Assembly (NCBI GenBank): GCA_035079385.1
Contig: JAVHKY010000012.1
Location: forward strand, 3,082,501 to 3,146,500
DNA from: Aspidiotus rigidus
Taxonomy: Eukaryota > Arthropoda > Insecta > Hemiptera > Diaspididae
Reading direction: 5' to 3'
DNA: 64,000 nucleotides
Position numbers and translations under genes: made by a program. The notes beneath the pieces were generated by a model that was not told the origin of the DNA, ran no database searches, and was given only the letters and a program-made list of their open reading frames with translations. This document shows positions 49,001 to 51,059 of the stretch, piece after piece (positions within the stretch are counted from its first letter, which is position 1; every line of letters begins with the position of its first letter).

Positions 49001-50917
49001 TCATATATAGTTCGAGGCTCGAAATTCTTCTAAGTCCCCCTCCTATTATATATAGCTCGAAAGTCACGATCCTTCCAAGTCCCCCTCCTATCATATATAG
49101 CTCGAGTCTCAAAATTTTTCCAAGTTTTTGGTTGGACGGTAGCTCGAAAGTCAAAATTCTTCCAAGTCCCCCTCCTATCATATATAGCTCGAGACTCGAA
49201 ATTCTTCCAAGTCCCGTAACCTAACCTAACCTAACCTGCGGACGCGGACGTTTTCTGAAGATGTAATCTCCTAACAAAATGGATAGCGGGTTCCCCGCTA
49301 AAATATCGAAACTTGAAGTACACAAGAAAGTTGGAATTTTTTTAGATTTATGATCAGTAAGGGAAGGAGAACAAAGAAAGCTTCAATTAGTGAGACTCGA
49401 CTTTTCAGAAATAAAGTAGAACCCGAAAAATTTGTAGTCTTGAATCTTGTTTGAGAAAATAGAGCTTTGAGCCCAATGAGACTCATAAAACTCAGCAAAC
49501 ATCAAGGTTATTGTATAAAAAAAAATAGGATGCCCTGCAAGTATTGCAGTGCCCCTCCCCGTGACGTCATCAACCTTGGATCGCTCGTGCCCGCGCTCGT
49601 GGACGAAAATTTCCTGAAAGTACCCCAACAAAAGAGATAGCGGGGAAGAGTCAAAATTTTTCTCAAGTCTCCCTCCTATCGCATAAAGCTCGAGAGTCAA
49701 AATTTTTCCATGTCCTCTCCTGTCATATATAGCTCGAGAATCCACAAGACCCCCTCCTATCATGTTATAGCTAAGAGGTCGAAATTATTCCACGTCTCTC
49801 TCCTATCATAAAAAGCTCAAGAGTTGAAATTTGTCCAAGTGCCCCCCCCCCTCTCCGTGAAGTCATCATCAACCTCGTGACGTCTTCAGCCTTGGACCGC
49901 TCGCGCCCGCGGACAAAAATTTCCTGGGGGATCTGTCTCGTATTTTCATTTAAGTAAGGGGGGAGTTGTCAATATCCGTTATATTCTCGCGGATCTACTT
50001 TATGCCGTAAATCTCACGATGCCCTCAACAAGTTTTCAAGATGCAACAATGGTTGTATCCTCAAACTCGAAGGCAAAAATTCACCATCTTCACTTTCATC
50101 GTCGCGCCGCGATGAAAGGTCGTGACTAATCCGTCGTAACGATTGTGTTTATGAAATTACATAAATCGAACGCTCGTTTCAGATTCCTACCTGTTGCGCT
50201 TGCCAAATTCAACAAGTAGCATCATTCACGAACACGAAAAAATACTCTAAACCAGACATCGGTTTACAAGATAACGTTATCGTGGACGAGTCCACATTAT
50301 ATCACGCTACAGTCTCTAAACCGGTAAGTGTATTGTTTACTCGAATTTCTTCACGATTGACTCGAAATAGCGCGCAACTGATGTCGAAATACGTATTCTT
50401 ATATAGAAATTGAAAGGTAAACCGAATGTACCTCTTGTACCAAAGCGAGAAAGTTTTAGTCGTCCGAGAAGACCGCCGCCAATTTTACCATTATCTCAAG
50501 AAGGAAACGATCGAATTCAGCATTCACCGCAACCCAACAGATACTCGCCTAGTGATAATGCCATCAGAAGAGCTAGCTCTAAAGTGAGCGGACCGAAGTA
50601 AGTGTAGATCGTGTAGTCGCGAGGAAAAATATCCTTCAAGGTTTATATTTTTAATTTAATCTTCTTTCAGTAACGTATTCGTAGCGGGAAAAGGAACCTA
50701 TATTGAAAATGCCGAGACAGAGAGTACCACACCGACACATCGTGTGAATTATAATTATCATCCGATTATCGATTTTTTTAAACCAGCCCAACAACAGCAT
50801 CAACAACTACAACCACCGCAACCTCTACCTTTACCAGAGCATCAGAAAATTGAACGGACGGATGTAATCGACGATTGGCTCCCAATCACCGAGGGTCCGC
50901 GTGCGTTACCTAGTTAA
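992..50917 (+). CDS. Spätzle-family Toll ligand precursor, 11 exons (Spz3/Spz4-like)
   Basis: Spätzle proteins are secreted cystine-knot cytokines, cleaved by serine proteases and bound by Toll receptors in insect immunity and development. Exons: 992-1060, 25980-26107, 31217-31592, 36834-36966, 37043-37256, 37351-37458, 37945-38097, 38186-38309, 50183-50323, 50407-50597, 50671-50917. All junctions are GT-AG and in phase, giving 627 codons. Residues 1 to about 40 are a hydrophobic signal-like segment. Residues 237-306 contain an acidic stretch. The knot carries seven cysteines (C356, C393, C400, C411, C439, C440, C442), with HICSSKVKYARP, GKWRFVVNT, TQVYNYHRLL and IPTCCAC as family landmarks. 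The 185-residue Pro/Gln-rich tail after the knot is long for the family. A basic pair at 343-344 just before the knot is a candidate processing site. The large introns are full of transposons. The paralogue was not resolved; the long prodomain and tail suggest Spz3/Spz4 rather than Spz1. Exon 1 is the least certain exon. Confidence 0.88.
1061..2205. other. Intron 1, first stretch, nothing recognised
   Basis: AT-rich, with no credible open frame, repeat or RNA gene. It begins at the exon 1 donor gtgagtgcgg. The short open frames here look like chance. Confidence 0.5.
2206..2331. repeat. 126-bp perfect palindrome
   Basis: Two 63-base arms meet with no spacer at 2268/2269, at the centre GGTCC|GGACC. 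Every base from 2206 to 2331 pairs with its mirror; the first mismatch lies just outside (2205 against 2332). The arm includes AAAGAGGAACGTTTTCGACC. It could be an intronic hairpin, a fold-back element, or an inverted-duplication artefact. Confidence 0.92.
3075..3355. repeat. Two-unit diverged tandem repeat (about 150 bp)
   Basis: Two similar blocks follow one another. Each reads roughly TAGAATTTA...GAAAAATTACT..AATGACCC, then a purine-rich GGGCC/GGTCAAAAT stretch ending in AAAATCG. Related blocks recur at about 51540-51860 and 52370-52480. No coding content. Confidence 0.5.
3365..4580. repeat. Cluster of dispersed CATATATAGCTCGAG motifs
   Basis: A roughly 45-bp motif (core CCTCCTATCATATATAGCTCGAG-like, followed by GTCGAAATTTTTCCAAG) appears about nine times here in both orientations. 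Examples are near 3560, 3610, 3720-3780, 3970, 4080-4140, 4220-4300, 4390 and 4540. Mixed in are a GGAACCTGTTTTATG-type motif (3410-3440) and a palindromic AGCGGGTTCCCCGCT block (4435-4450). The same set recurs at 49.0, 49.7, 52.0, 61.3 and 63.4 kb. Confidence 0.75.
4585..4770 (+). mobile_element. PLE fragment (family B), internal region
   Basis: Read forward, this short piece encodes a degraded match to the part of the PLE polyprotein between reverse transcriptase and endonuclease (FNSL-IHR, EELVTTKHV.RVN, VVRRRLTWKCL). It resembles the copy at 46690-46850 more than the family A elements. It carries a stop and is flanked by unrelated repeats. Confidence 0.65.
4926..5900 (+). mobile_element. 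Non-LTR-type repeat with hairpin 5' end and GACAGACGGACA tail
   Basis: The element starts with a hairpin (4926-4966; CTAGCGGT paired with ACCGCTAG around a GC-rich loop) and ends near GACAGACGGACAAACTTTC (5845-5863) after a TTCTCGAGTTATAAACGG block. Tails of this kind are common on arthropod LINE/SINE 3' ends. A second copy follows directly. No intact ORF was found. Class assignment is inferred from the tail only. Confidence 0.5.
5901..6240 (+). mobile_element. Second, 3'-truncated copy of the preceding element
   Basis: It begins with a shorter hairpin, CTAGCGGTTCCGCTAG (5901-5916). It then follows the upstream copy through CTGTGTGTTGAGTAGAT and the later AGGAAATTACAGGGG..TTCAATTTTTCATA..AATGAGT block, and breaks off near 6240. 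The head-to-tail contact with the first copy suggests a tandem insertion or a later duplication. Confidence 0.5.
6487..6529. repeat. Left recombinase-site-like inverted repeat
   Basis: TGGTAAA and TTTACCCA face each other across a 7-bp spacer (GTAGAAT), and a further GGTGGGTAAA follows at 6518-6527. The layout resembles the core site of a tyrosine recombinase (two arms around a crossover spacer). The first 20 bases match the reverse complement of 8724-8743 at 18 positions. Function is inferred. Confidence 0.4.
6923..8134 (+). CDS. Tyrosine recombinase (Crypton/phage-integrase-like), intact
   Basis: This intact 403-codon intronless frame encodes a DNA strand-exchange enzyme of the tyrosine recombinase family. 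An N-terminal SAM-like DNA-binding region (about residues 25-115) is followed by the catalytic domain. The expected set is present: Arg158 in FGALRCDEF, a Lys-rich beta-hairpin TKNKVPRKF, His261-x-x-Arg264 in GHSFRR, His284 in LQKHGGW, and Tyr296 in AEQYVED. A Ser/Asn-rich tail of about 80 residues follows. I use the ATG at 6923; the frame is open 45 bases upstream, but that part only duplicates the sequence FENDxEFEE. It sits in intron 1 of the Spätzle-like gene on the same strand. Inverted GGTAAA/TTTACC sites flank it at 6487 and 8724. No RT or RNase H lies next to it, so a Crypton-type element is more likely than DIRS/Ngaro. A domesticated host gene is the alternative. Confidence 0.85.
   Translation: MSFENDHEFEEPSDLSRSRRERAEEIKNQLLPSASRKKYLTTYNNFIMWSRKHASGSFDEDTLLIYFDYLVGKPIAPPTLWSYYSMLKSTLATYHKINIEKYCQLNAFIKRQNENYVIPTKAPIFHPEELKNFIAEALDHDYLAIKTVAVFGLFGALRCDEFTKMLIQHVRKEGNNIIVVDVPDTKNKVPRKFVIDNPEFIKIVDKYRSLRPQSTDTDRFFMHYAKGRCTRQVIGINSFYKMPREIAEFLKLPNSDAYTGHSFRRSSASMMANAGASTRILQKHGGWKSAKIAEQYVEDSTRFKQKTASFINAAFQDFHLSSTNNENLTDDSSAVLRTSSVASTNSQSRSHTLSENQNNENSRKSAENPNTVVSGINLDDFIIQEFAQEFSPAEVSKPLVCGW
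8135..8635. other. 3' flank of the recombinase gene
   Basis: AT-rich sequence with an AATAAA-like site at 8291-8297 that could end the recombinase transcript. A 128-codon minus-strand frame (8336-8722) runs through it into the fold-back repeat. That frame has no recognisable domain and is not annotated as a gene. Confidence 0.35.
8636..8751. mobile_element. 116-bp fold-back element (MITE-like) with TA flanks
   Basis: ATACAAGATGGTA (8636-8648) pairs perfectly with TACCATCTTGTAT (8739-8751). Inside these, ATTTTTACCGAT (8658-8669) pairs with ATCGGTAAAAAT (8721-8732). If the outer TA is the target duplication, the element is a tiny TA-flanked MITE with a CAAGATGGTA terminus. It may instead be the right end of the recombinase element. 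The loop is rich in CGAGCGAAGCGAG-type sequence. Confidence 0.65.
9060..10720. repeat. TCGA-rich degenerate repeat block
   Basis: The block is built from variants of a roughly 95-190-bp unit with the order: GCTGGTCGACTTCAAA, a GACC/GACGTCGATCT part, GAGTCGATTTTGAGTCGAC, CTCCAAATTTT, ATCGATCTGGAATCGACTG, then TTTCAAGTCGATTTTCAGTTTTCTGG. About ten units start near 9073, 9215, 9311, 9463, 9572, 9693, 9834, 9955, 10083 and 10274. Smaller outliers occur at 10430-10700, 13610-13680, 26230-26350, 30100-30330 and 30590-30810. Apparent ORFs here are by-products of the repeat. Confidence 0.75.
10721..13009. other. Intron 1, mostly unique sequence
   Basis: No coding region, known transposon or RNA gene was recognised. 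The AT-rich, non-repetitive stretch 11100-12900 stands out from the repeat-packed rest of the intron and would be a place to look for regulatory elements. No specific site could be identified by eye. Confidence 0.4.
13010..13520 (-). mobile_element. Degraded PLE 3' part, family B
   Basis: On the minus strand it follows the 3' half of the PLE at 45612-46170: the AAGATGGTT..TTAACCGAAAG motif (13018-13045), a spacer, and the decayed C-terminal endonuclease region (GGTCTCCCCATGGAGGAGGG corresponds to GAGAACTCGTACTTC-side sequence of the intact copy). Many indels leave no open frame. Confidence 0.55.
13737..14381 (-). mobile_element. 5'-truncated PLE (family A), minus strand
   Basis: The minus strand carries the C-terminal PLE region: HRLTRIPLSQAAFK, the basic linker, then the GIY-YIG endonuclease (YKMECRDC, then YIGEASRQMKV), with frameshifts. 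It ends abruptly at 14381, 23 bp before the 5' end of a plus-strand copy of the same family. The two are arranged head to head. Confidence 0.8.
14405..16600 (+). mobile_element. Nearly full-length PLE (family A), frameshifted
   Basis: Penelope-like elements encode one reverse transcriptase (RT) joined to a GIY-YIG endonuclease. Landmarks in order: N-terminal basic region (14435-14650), the ADKGNAV motif near 14910, GLPKVH (15130), [19 protein letters not shown] (15170-15230), SFDVVGLFPNIP (15335), GIPIGSSLGSRISEIFMSE (15510-15570), an altered RT active-site region near 15610 where YVDD is lost, INFLNLSM (15730), and GVYKMECRDC..FFIGETSRQMK (16165-16240). At least five frameshifts or stops make it non-coding. 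The 3' end carries the hammerhead-like motif at 16551-16583. Its 5' start (CATATTTGGTTTC) agrees with the copy ending at 57707. Confidence 0.88.
16622..16707 (+). mobile_element. LINE RT fragment in front of a PLE piece
   Basis: It encodes VNRLESYLKERDIISDSQFGFQ, the same RT segment as 17570-17635, and breaks off mid-domain into PLE sequence at 16708. It is part of a chimeric block of LINE and PLE pieces. Confidence 0.75.
16708..16874 (+). mobile_element. Internal PLE piece (family A) inside LINE sequence
   Basis: It reads as the PLE linker between RT and endonuclease (SLPRDT-like, then LGKFSLQLG and FGFR.AFYNSTTVKGLFVRLKD). The LINE polyprotein resumes directly after it, and the translation is open across the PLE/LINE junction at 16875. 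This looks like template switching or DNA-repair patching. Confidence 0.7.
16875..19464 (+). mobile_element. R1-like LINE, copy 1 (5'-truncated, decayed)
   Basis: This is a non-LTR retrotransposon ORF2 without its endonuclease half. Visible parts: the linker before RT (WWTNKTAKLRKECNRQRR, 16917-16970), RT fingers (ALIDKEDKPP, YRPLCLLDNVGKLLERVI), VPQGSVLGPLL (17867-17900), a catalytic-box region reading YTGD instead of YADD (17960), thumb and C-terminal domains (18180-18694), and a CCHC knuckle CSHCNQGLDDGPQHTLFEC (about 18815-18870) after a stop at 18694. A 3' UTR of about 430 bp ends near 19464. The lost Asp and several stops make it inactive. From about 18470 onward it is almost identical to copy 2. 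Confidence 0.85.
19465..21410 (-). mobile_element. PLE (family A) with a long intact RT-endonuclease frame
   Basis: This is the best preserved PLE polyprotein of family A here. The minus-strand frame 21258-19825 holds [66 protein letters not shown] and the GIY-YIG domain (GVYNSECGDC, FYIGETNRQME). A 133-bp tandem duplication (19742-19874 repeated at 19875-20007) splits the endonuclease end, so the natural C-terminus (IPEDGLIELVYDSHRD) lies in another frame. The 5' end is truncated near 21410. The 3' tail has the hammerhead-like motif at 19531-19568. It faces the plus-strand PLE at 21479 head to head. Confidence 0.9.
21411..21478. repeat. Dispersed GAGGAACGCAGGGAACC motif between two PLEs
   Basis: The minus-strand motif AACGAGGAACGCAGGGAACC, followed by a TTTTATGAGT-type end, fills the gap between two divergent PLEs. 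The same motif occurs at 3390-3440, 52485-52545, 54290-54340, 61225-61265 and 62390-62450. Confidence 0.7.
21479..22395 (+). mobile_element. 5'-truncated PLE (family A), plus strand
   Basis: It starts at the RT palm end (DLSMSVIDGIHKFGIYRKD) and runs through the linker to the GIY-YIG domain, with frameshifts. A segment of about 130 bp in the endonuclease region is tandemly repeated (near 21993 and again near 22123), matching the position of the duplication in the neighbouring minus-strand PLE. LINE sequence follows directly at 22396. Confidence 0.85.
22396..24292 (+). mobile_element. R1-like LINE, copy 2 (5'-truncated)
   Basis: It begins inside RT (IVNRLETYLK) and continues through LPVLGPLL, an intact CYADDTLVVC catalytic box (22788-22815), the thumb region, MKIPYRRREMVKIQRRAALR (23207 on), the CCHC knuckle region and the 3' UTR to about 24292. 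The active-site Asp pair is kept, unlike copy 1, but an internal deletion and stops (22877, 23151) disrupt the frame. The last kilobase is nearly identical to 18470-19460, so a segmental duplication of a PLE-LINE unit is likely. Confidence 0.85.
24293..25979. other. Intron 1, 3' end, nothing recognised
   Basis: AT-rich and apparently single-copy, with no PLE, LINE or tandem motif. It ends in the acceptor TTTTTTACTTCCAG (25966-25979). Together with 10.7-13.0 kb it is the main repeat-free part of intron 1. Confidence 0.45.
25980..26107 (+). CDS. Spätzle-like gene, exon 2
   Basis: 42 codons plus two bases, beginning LLWTTYFVLAIRRCATDEME. The hydrophobic start completes the signal sequence and is followed by an acidic region. 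Acceptor CTTCCAG and donor AA|gtattt; phase 2 matches the single leading base of exon 3. Confidence 0.75.
26225..26350. repeat. TCGA-type repeat outlier
   Basis: One degraded unit of the 9-10 kb TCGA family (TCGAGTTGACTTCTCCAAAT, then AATTCGATG and CAAATCGACATCGATG). It is non-coding. Confidence 0.45.
26490..26713 (-). mobile_element. R1-like LINE 3' end, first part (interrupted copy)
   Basis: The reverse complement matches the LINE 3' region at 19020-19170 (GGAATAGGCAAATGCAGAAC and the surrounding sequence). It stops at CGGTCCACCTT where mitochondrial-type DNA begins. The same LINE resumes at 29240. Confidence 0.75.
27541..28035 (+). pseudogene. cox1: cox1-like NUMT, copy 1 (N-terminal third)
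   Basis: In invertebrate mitochondrial code it reads as the start of cytochrome oxidase subunit I: KWMYCTNYKNI, GMMGMSMSMIIWTELI, TMPIIISSMSNWLI, INTGWTLYLPL, then HINGISSIFSSINFILS. Stops (TAA near 27611) and a frameshift near 27965 show decay. Sequence jumps back to the pre-cox1 segment at 28036. Confidence 0.85.
28535..29239 (+). pseudogene. cox1: cox1-like NUMT, copy 2 (longer)
   Basis: It repeats copy 1 and extends further: ITSILLILSLPVLASGITM (29080-29140), TDMNFKTILF, a degraded GNGNPVMF, and HLF-FFGHPKVYI (29205-29239). It ends inside the FWFFGHPEVYI landmark, where LINE sequence begins. Several frameshifts and stops are present. The order matches genuine cox1, roughly its first half. 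Confidence 0.9.
29240..29960 (-). mobile_element. R1-like LINE, interrupted copy, second part
   Basis: Minus-strand LINE C-terminal coding region: AWRRERDKLSRSLQEIGVD, LVSTMLGSKEVWNQVS, a changed CCHC region (VFTLQPRAGG..CE), then upstream RT-thumb sequence to about 29960. It is more diverged than the copies at 16.9-24.3 kb. Together with 26490-26713 it is one LINE opened by the mitochondrial insert. Confidence 0.8.
30085..30815. repeat. TCGA-type repeats, two patches
   Basis: Patches at 30085-30335 (AAATCGACTTGAAATTGTCG, GAAGTCGACTCGTAATCGAC, ATCGAAATCGATATTAAGTC) and 30590-30815 (CTATCGATTTTTGATTAAAA, AAAGTCGACTCAATTT, GCAGTCGAATTGG) belong to the 9-10 kb family. The sequence between and after them to 31216 shows nothing else. 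Confidence 0.55.
31217..31592 (+). CDS. Spätzle-like gene, exon 3 (prodomain)
   Basis: Largest exon, one base plus 125 codons, starting TDENSAISDKLDLGAITSSG after the split Lys codon and ending GRSSAFG. It is polar to amphipathic, with a helix-forming MRKPAAKQKLAQVLPIIRAM segment, and belongs to the prodomain. Acceptor GTGCCAG, donor GGG|gtaatt, phase 0. Confidence 0.85.
31593..32929. other. Intron 3, 5' part
   Basis: A G-run at about 31768-31785 is followed by sequence related to the flank beyond the satellite: 31995-32110 (GAGCTACATGAGGTGGCGAG..TGGCTTATCTATTTGGCA) resembles 35920-36035. Degenerate precursors of the satellite monomer appear from about 32640. No coding sequence. Confidence 0.5.
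32930..35850. repeat. 155-bp satellite array, about 18 monomers
   Basis: The anchor TTGACCTAATCGATAAACAA recurs near 33094, 33249, 33404, 33559, 33713, 33869, 34023, 34168, 34321, 34476, 34631, 34786, 34941, 35096, 35251, 35405 and 35693, mostly 154-155 bp apart. Diverged units sit at both edges. Variants (CACCAAAAATCACAACAC against TACCGGAATTTCCAATAC) repeat with a spacing of about 610-620 bp, a four-monomer higher-order unit. Each monomer carries TTTTCTACCATTTCCAG, which looks like a splice acceptor on the gene strand. Long minus-strand frames in the array are by-products of the repeat. Confidence 0.95.
36060..36145 (+). mobile_element. LINE 3'-end relic
   Basis: GATTCTGGTGTTGAAGGAAA and GGCGCTGCACACGCGACACC match the R1-like LINE 3' terminus at 19320-19400. 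It is only the last 90 bp or so, in plus orientation. Confidence 0.6.
36146..36833. other. Intron 3, 3' end, nothing recognised
   Basis: Non-coding, with a weak trace of the dispersed AAATTTTTCCAAGTCCCC motif at 36470-36490. It ends at the exon 4 acceptor TTTTGTTCAG. Confidence 0.4.
36834..36966 (+). CDS. Spätzle-like gene, exon 4
   Basis: 44 codons plus one base: TYYYNPLSAGYRLNGPPHRL, then PPPPKYN and a basic stretch IRRFYTPNSRRKDD. Pro/Tyr-rich prodomain with SRRK as a possible dibasic processing site. Phase 1 end matches exon 5. Confidence 0.82.
37043..37256 (+). CDS. Spätzle-like gene, exon 5 (acidic prodomain)
   Basis: 70 codons flanked by split codons. MMPPPYSPTNVSY is followed by a strongly acidic run (DDESEAEESEEEED). 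The donor CAC|gtacga is weak; without splicing the frame ends four codons later at TAA 37267-37269. Splicing joins it in frame to exon 6, which the conserved knot downstream requires. Confidence 0.8.
37351..37458 (+). CDS. Spätzle-like gene, exon 6
   Basis: One base plus 35 codons plus two bases: KEIINSIRNLEHKHVFRALV, then EDYTRNATLNMPEIE. Contains an NAT N-glycosylation sequon. It leads straight into the knot, with the Arg-Arg pair created at the next junction. Confidence 0.82.
37459..37944. other. Intron 6
   Basis: AT-rich short intron from AG|gtaacg to ACGATTTCAG with an A-run at 37711-37721. No element or gene is seen. Confidence 0.6.
37945..38097 (+). CDS. Spätzle-like gene, exon 7 (cystine knot, first half)
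   Basis: Encodes RYGSEENEHLHICSSKVKYA, then RPKKAKSMHGKWRFVVNT and SQTVRIETC. The pattern C-x-basic-Pro, a Trp followed by VVN, then QTVRIE-C is the Spätzle signature. It contains C356 and C393. Donor TGTTT|gtgagt. Confidence 0.92.
38186..38309 (+). CDS. Spätzle-like gene, exon 8 (cystine knot, second half)
   Basis: Encodes NADKSCSYLNDNVKSHCTQV, then YNYHRLLTWDEKSGLSLDLF. C400 and C411, with the YxYHRLL and LDLFK landmarks, are typical of the knot's C-terminal strand. Donor AAA|gtgagt in phase 0. Confidence 0.92.
38400..39070. repeat. TTGACC-type degenerate repeats
   Basis: Loosely repeated units of about 110 bp: a TTTTTGACCAAAAA-like part, AGTCGATTTCTAGGGAA, TGACGATATAAAATAG, then TCTCATAGTCAATATT. 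About five units are visible, with a T-run at 38826-38844. Related sequence lies beyond the mitochondrial insert at 40120-40780. Confidence 0.6.
39153..40085 (+). pseudogene. cox2: NUMT: cox2 C-terminus and following mitochondrial DNA
   Basis: In mitochondrial code, 39170-39292 reads PSIMYGQCSEIGGLYHGFMS then IHIELINLNNFLKWI and a stop: the end of cytochrome oxidase subunit II (landmark FYGQCSEICG..H.FMPI). About 800 bp of very AT-rich sequence follows. Near 39930-40020, DGIP..IEYMNLMFLCLVEY could be an atp6 remnant, which would fit the ancestral order cox2-trnK-trnD-atp8-atp6. tRNAs were not identifiable. It interrupts the TTGACC repeats. Confidence 0.8.
40120..40790. repeat. TTGACC-type repeats, continuation
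   Basis: Units with AAAATTGAGTGACTA, GACCAAAAAA, and ACTCAAAATGGATCAAGGTA-like segments recur about four times up to 40780. This is the same family as 38400-39070, now split by the mitochondrial insert. Confidence 0.5.
40800..42262 (-). other. Unidentified semi-open region (possible decayed transposon gag)
   Basis: Higher GC than its surroundings, with consecutive minus-strand frames at 42063-41710, 41673-41437 and 41116-40823. The first includes LHRELLTEILKLNGFLTTYV and FERVEKAREGQKIIFRS. No RT, zinc-knuckle or protease motif is seen. The composition and run of broken frames suggest a degraded mobile-element ORF, but I do not recognise the family. Confidence 0.25.
42263..42453. mobile_element. 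191-bp MITE with CAGGGGTGCCGTGA termini
   Basis: Perfect 14-bp terminal inverted repeats (42263-42276 and 42440-42453) are flanked on both sides by ATATT. The interior is G/T-rich. The termini resemble hAT elements, but the flanking duplication is 5 bp rather than 8. It has no coding capacity. Confidence 0.8.
42470..43230. repeat. GGTCRTTTT-rich simple repeat tract
   Basis: Highly T/G-rich sequence made of short TTTTGGTCGATTTTGGTCG variants, interrupted by a MITE at 42768-42934. It probably arose by slippage. ORFs here are artefacts of composition. Confidence 0.6.
42768..42934. mobile_element. About 165-bp MITE with GGCGCGGATCCA termini
   Basis: GGCGCGGATCCA (42770-42781) and TGGATCCGCGCC (42922-42933) are perfect inverted repeats. 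GTTTC flanks both ends, a probable 5-bp target duplication. A GC-rich terminus of this type is seen in non-autonomous hAT-like elements. The interior is poly-purine/pyrimidine. Confidence 0.75.
43231..45114. other. Intron 8, middle, nothing recognised
   Basis: No transposon or gene recognised. A 120-codon plus-strand frame (43335-43697) overlaps a 93-codon frame on the other strand; neither shows a known domain or splice context. Composition is ordinary intronic. Confidence 0.4.
45115..45505. mobile_element. About 390-bp MITE with TA target duplication
   Basis: The left end GGGGAACGTACCCAAATTAC and the right end GTTTGGGTACGTTCCC are inverted repeats of about 28 bp with a few mismatches, bordered by TA on both sides. 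This suggests a Tc1/mariner-type or related non-autonomous element. The interior has C-runs and A/T-rich sequence but no ORF. Confidence 0.75.
45533..46544 (-). mobile_element. PLE 3' half (family B), left arm of a 2-kb palindrome
   Basis: The frame 46554-45700 is open without a stop: INFLDLTISNRDGVHEFAIY, the linker, then the GIY-YIG endonuclease (GVYKVNCNDCKGIYIGETGR, IRIDEH, FADHLITSGHC) and the C-terminus IPDEGLIELVYEYDSHRD. The RT catalytic part is missing (5' truncation). The 3' tail has the conserved motif at about 45612-45640. It is the exact mirror of 46555-47566, across a 10-bp spacer. Confidence 0.93.
46555..47566 (+). mobile_element. PLE 3' half (family B), right arm of the palindrome
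   Basis: Its frame 46566-47399 encodes the same 277 residues as the left arm. The arms have equal length (1012 bp), and I noticed one mismatch, in the 3' tail at about 45613/47487. The two truncated copies point away from each other. The gene's intron 8 transcript would contain both arms. Confidence 0.93.
47764..48345. mobile_element. hAT-like non-autonomous element, right end decayed
   Basis: It starts with CAGTGTTTCTCAACCTTCC, a typical hAT terminus, and has subterminal GCGGCACATTTTTC and, near the other end, GGCACACC..GTGTGCCGCGACTCACC in inverted arrangement. The expected right terminus (GGTTGAGAAACACTG) is missing, so the end is uncertain. No ORF. Confidence 0.6.
48346..48870. other. 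Intron 8, nothing recognised
   Basis: A/T-rich intronic sequence between the hAT-like relic and the next repeat block. Minus-strand frames (48723-48460, 48857-48612) have no domain and are not annotated. Confidence 0.4.
48880..49310. repeat. Composite repeat unit with (CCTAA)n, copy 1
   Basis: Order: GAAGCCATTGCA, AGCGGGGAACCCGC palindrome, CGACCTCTCAGGTGGTGTGG, four CATATATAGCTCGAG motifs, then TAACCTAACCTAACCTAACC (49218-49237), CGGACGCGGACGTTTTCTGA and a second AGCGGGTTCCCCGCT. The same order recurs at 51880-52295, so this is one mobile or duplicated unit. CCTAA is the insect telomere repeat (TTAGG). Confidence 0.8.
49520..49930. repeat. Dispersed motif cluster, partial unit
   Basis: Three to four CATATATAGCTCGAG-type motifs (49670-49820), preceded and followed by GTGACGTCATCAACCTTGGA / CGCTCGCGCCCGCGGAC segments. 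It looks like a rearranged piece of the composite unit. Confidence 0.6.
50183..50323 (+). CDS. Spätzle-like gene, exon 9 (knot end and tail start)
   Basis: Begins IPTCCACQIQQVASFTNTKK, supplying the last three knot cysteines (C439, C440, C442), and ends VSKP|gtaagt. It is 11.9 kb from exon 8 but in perfect phase. The CC-x-C ending is characteristic of Spätzle proteins. Confidence 0.9.
50407..50597 (+). CDS. Spätzle-like gene, exon 10 (C-terminal tail)
   Basis: 63 codons plus two bases, starting KLKGKPNVPLVPKRESFSRP. Basic, Pro/Ser-rich and probably disordered. Short 83-bp intron before it; donor AA|gtaagt. Confidence 0.85.
50671..50917 (+). CDS. Spätzle-like gene, last exon
   Basis: Completes the tail: NVFVAGKGTYIENAE, then a Gln/Pro-rich stretch (PAQQQHQQLQPPQPLPLP) and the end DDWLPITEGPRALPS, stop TAA at 50915-50917. 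An AATAAA lies 95 bases downstream. Confidence 0.85.
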
Positions 50918-51011
50918 TGCAATTCGCCTCGGAGATTCATCTGCTCATACTTCTCTAGCATTTATTAACATAAGGACAAGAAAGAATCTAGTGTTTTGTT
51001 TACGCGATCTA

Positions 51012-51017
51012 AATAAA
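51012..51017 (+). terminator. Polyadenylation signal of the Spätzle-like gene
   Basis: AATAAA about 95 bp after the stop codon, followed by the T/G-rich TTATTTGTGTTTGATGTGTC, which fits a downstream element. It is the first such signal after the last exon. Confidence 0.65.
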
Positions 51018-51059
51018 TTATTTGTGTTTGATGTGTCTTCTCTAGAAATCTCTGATTGA

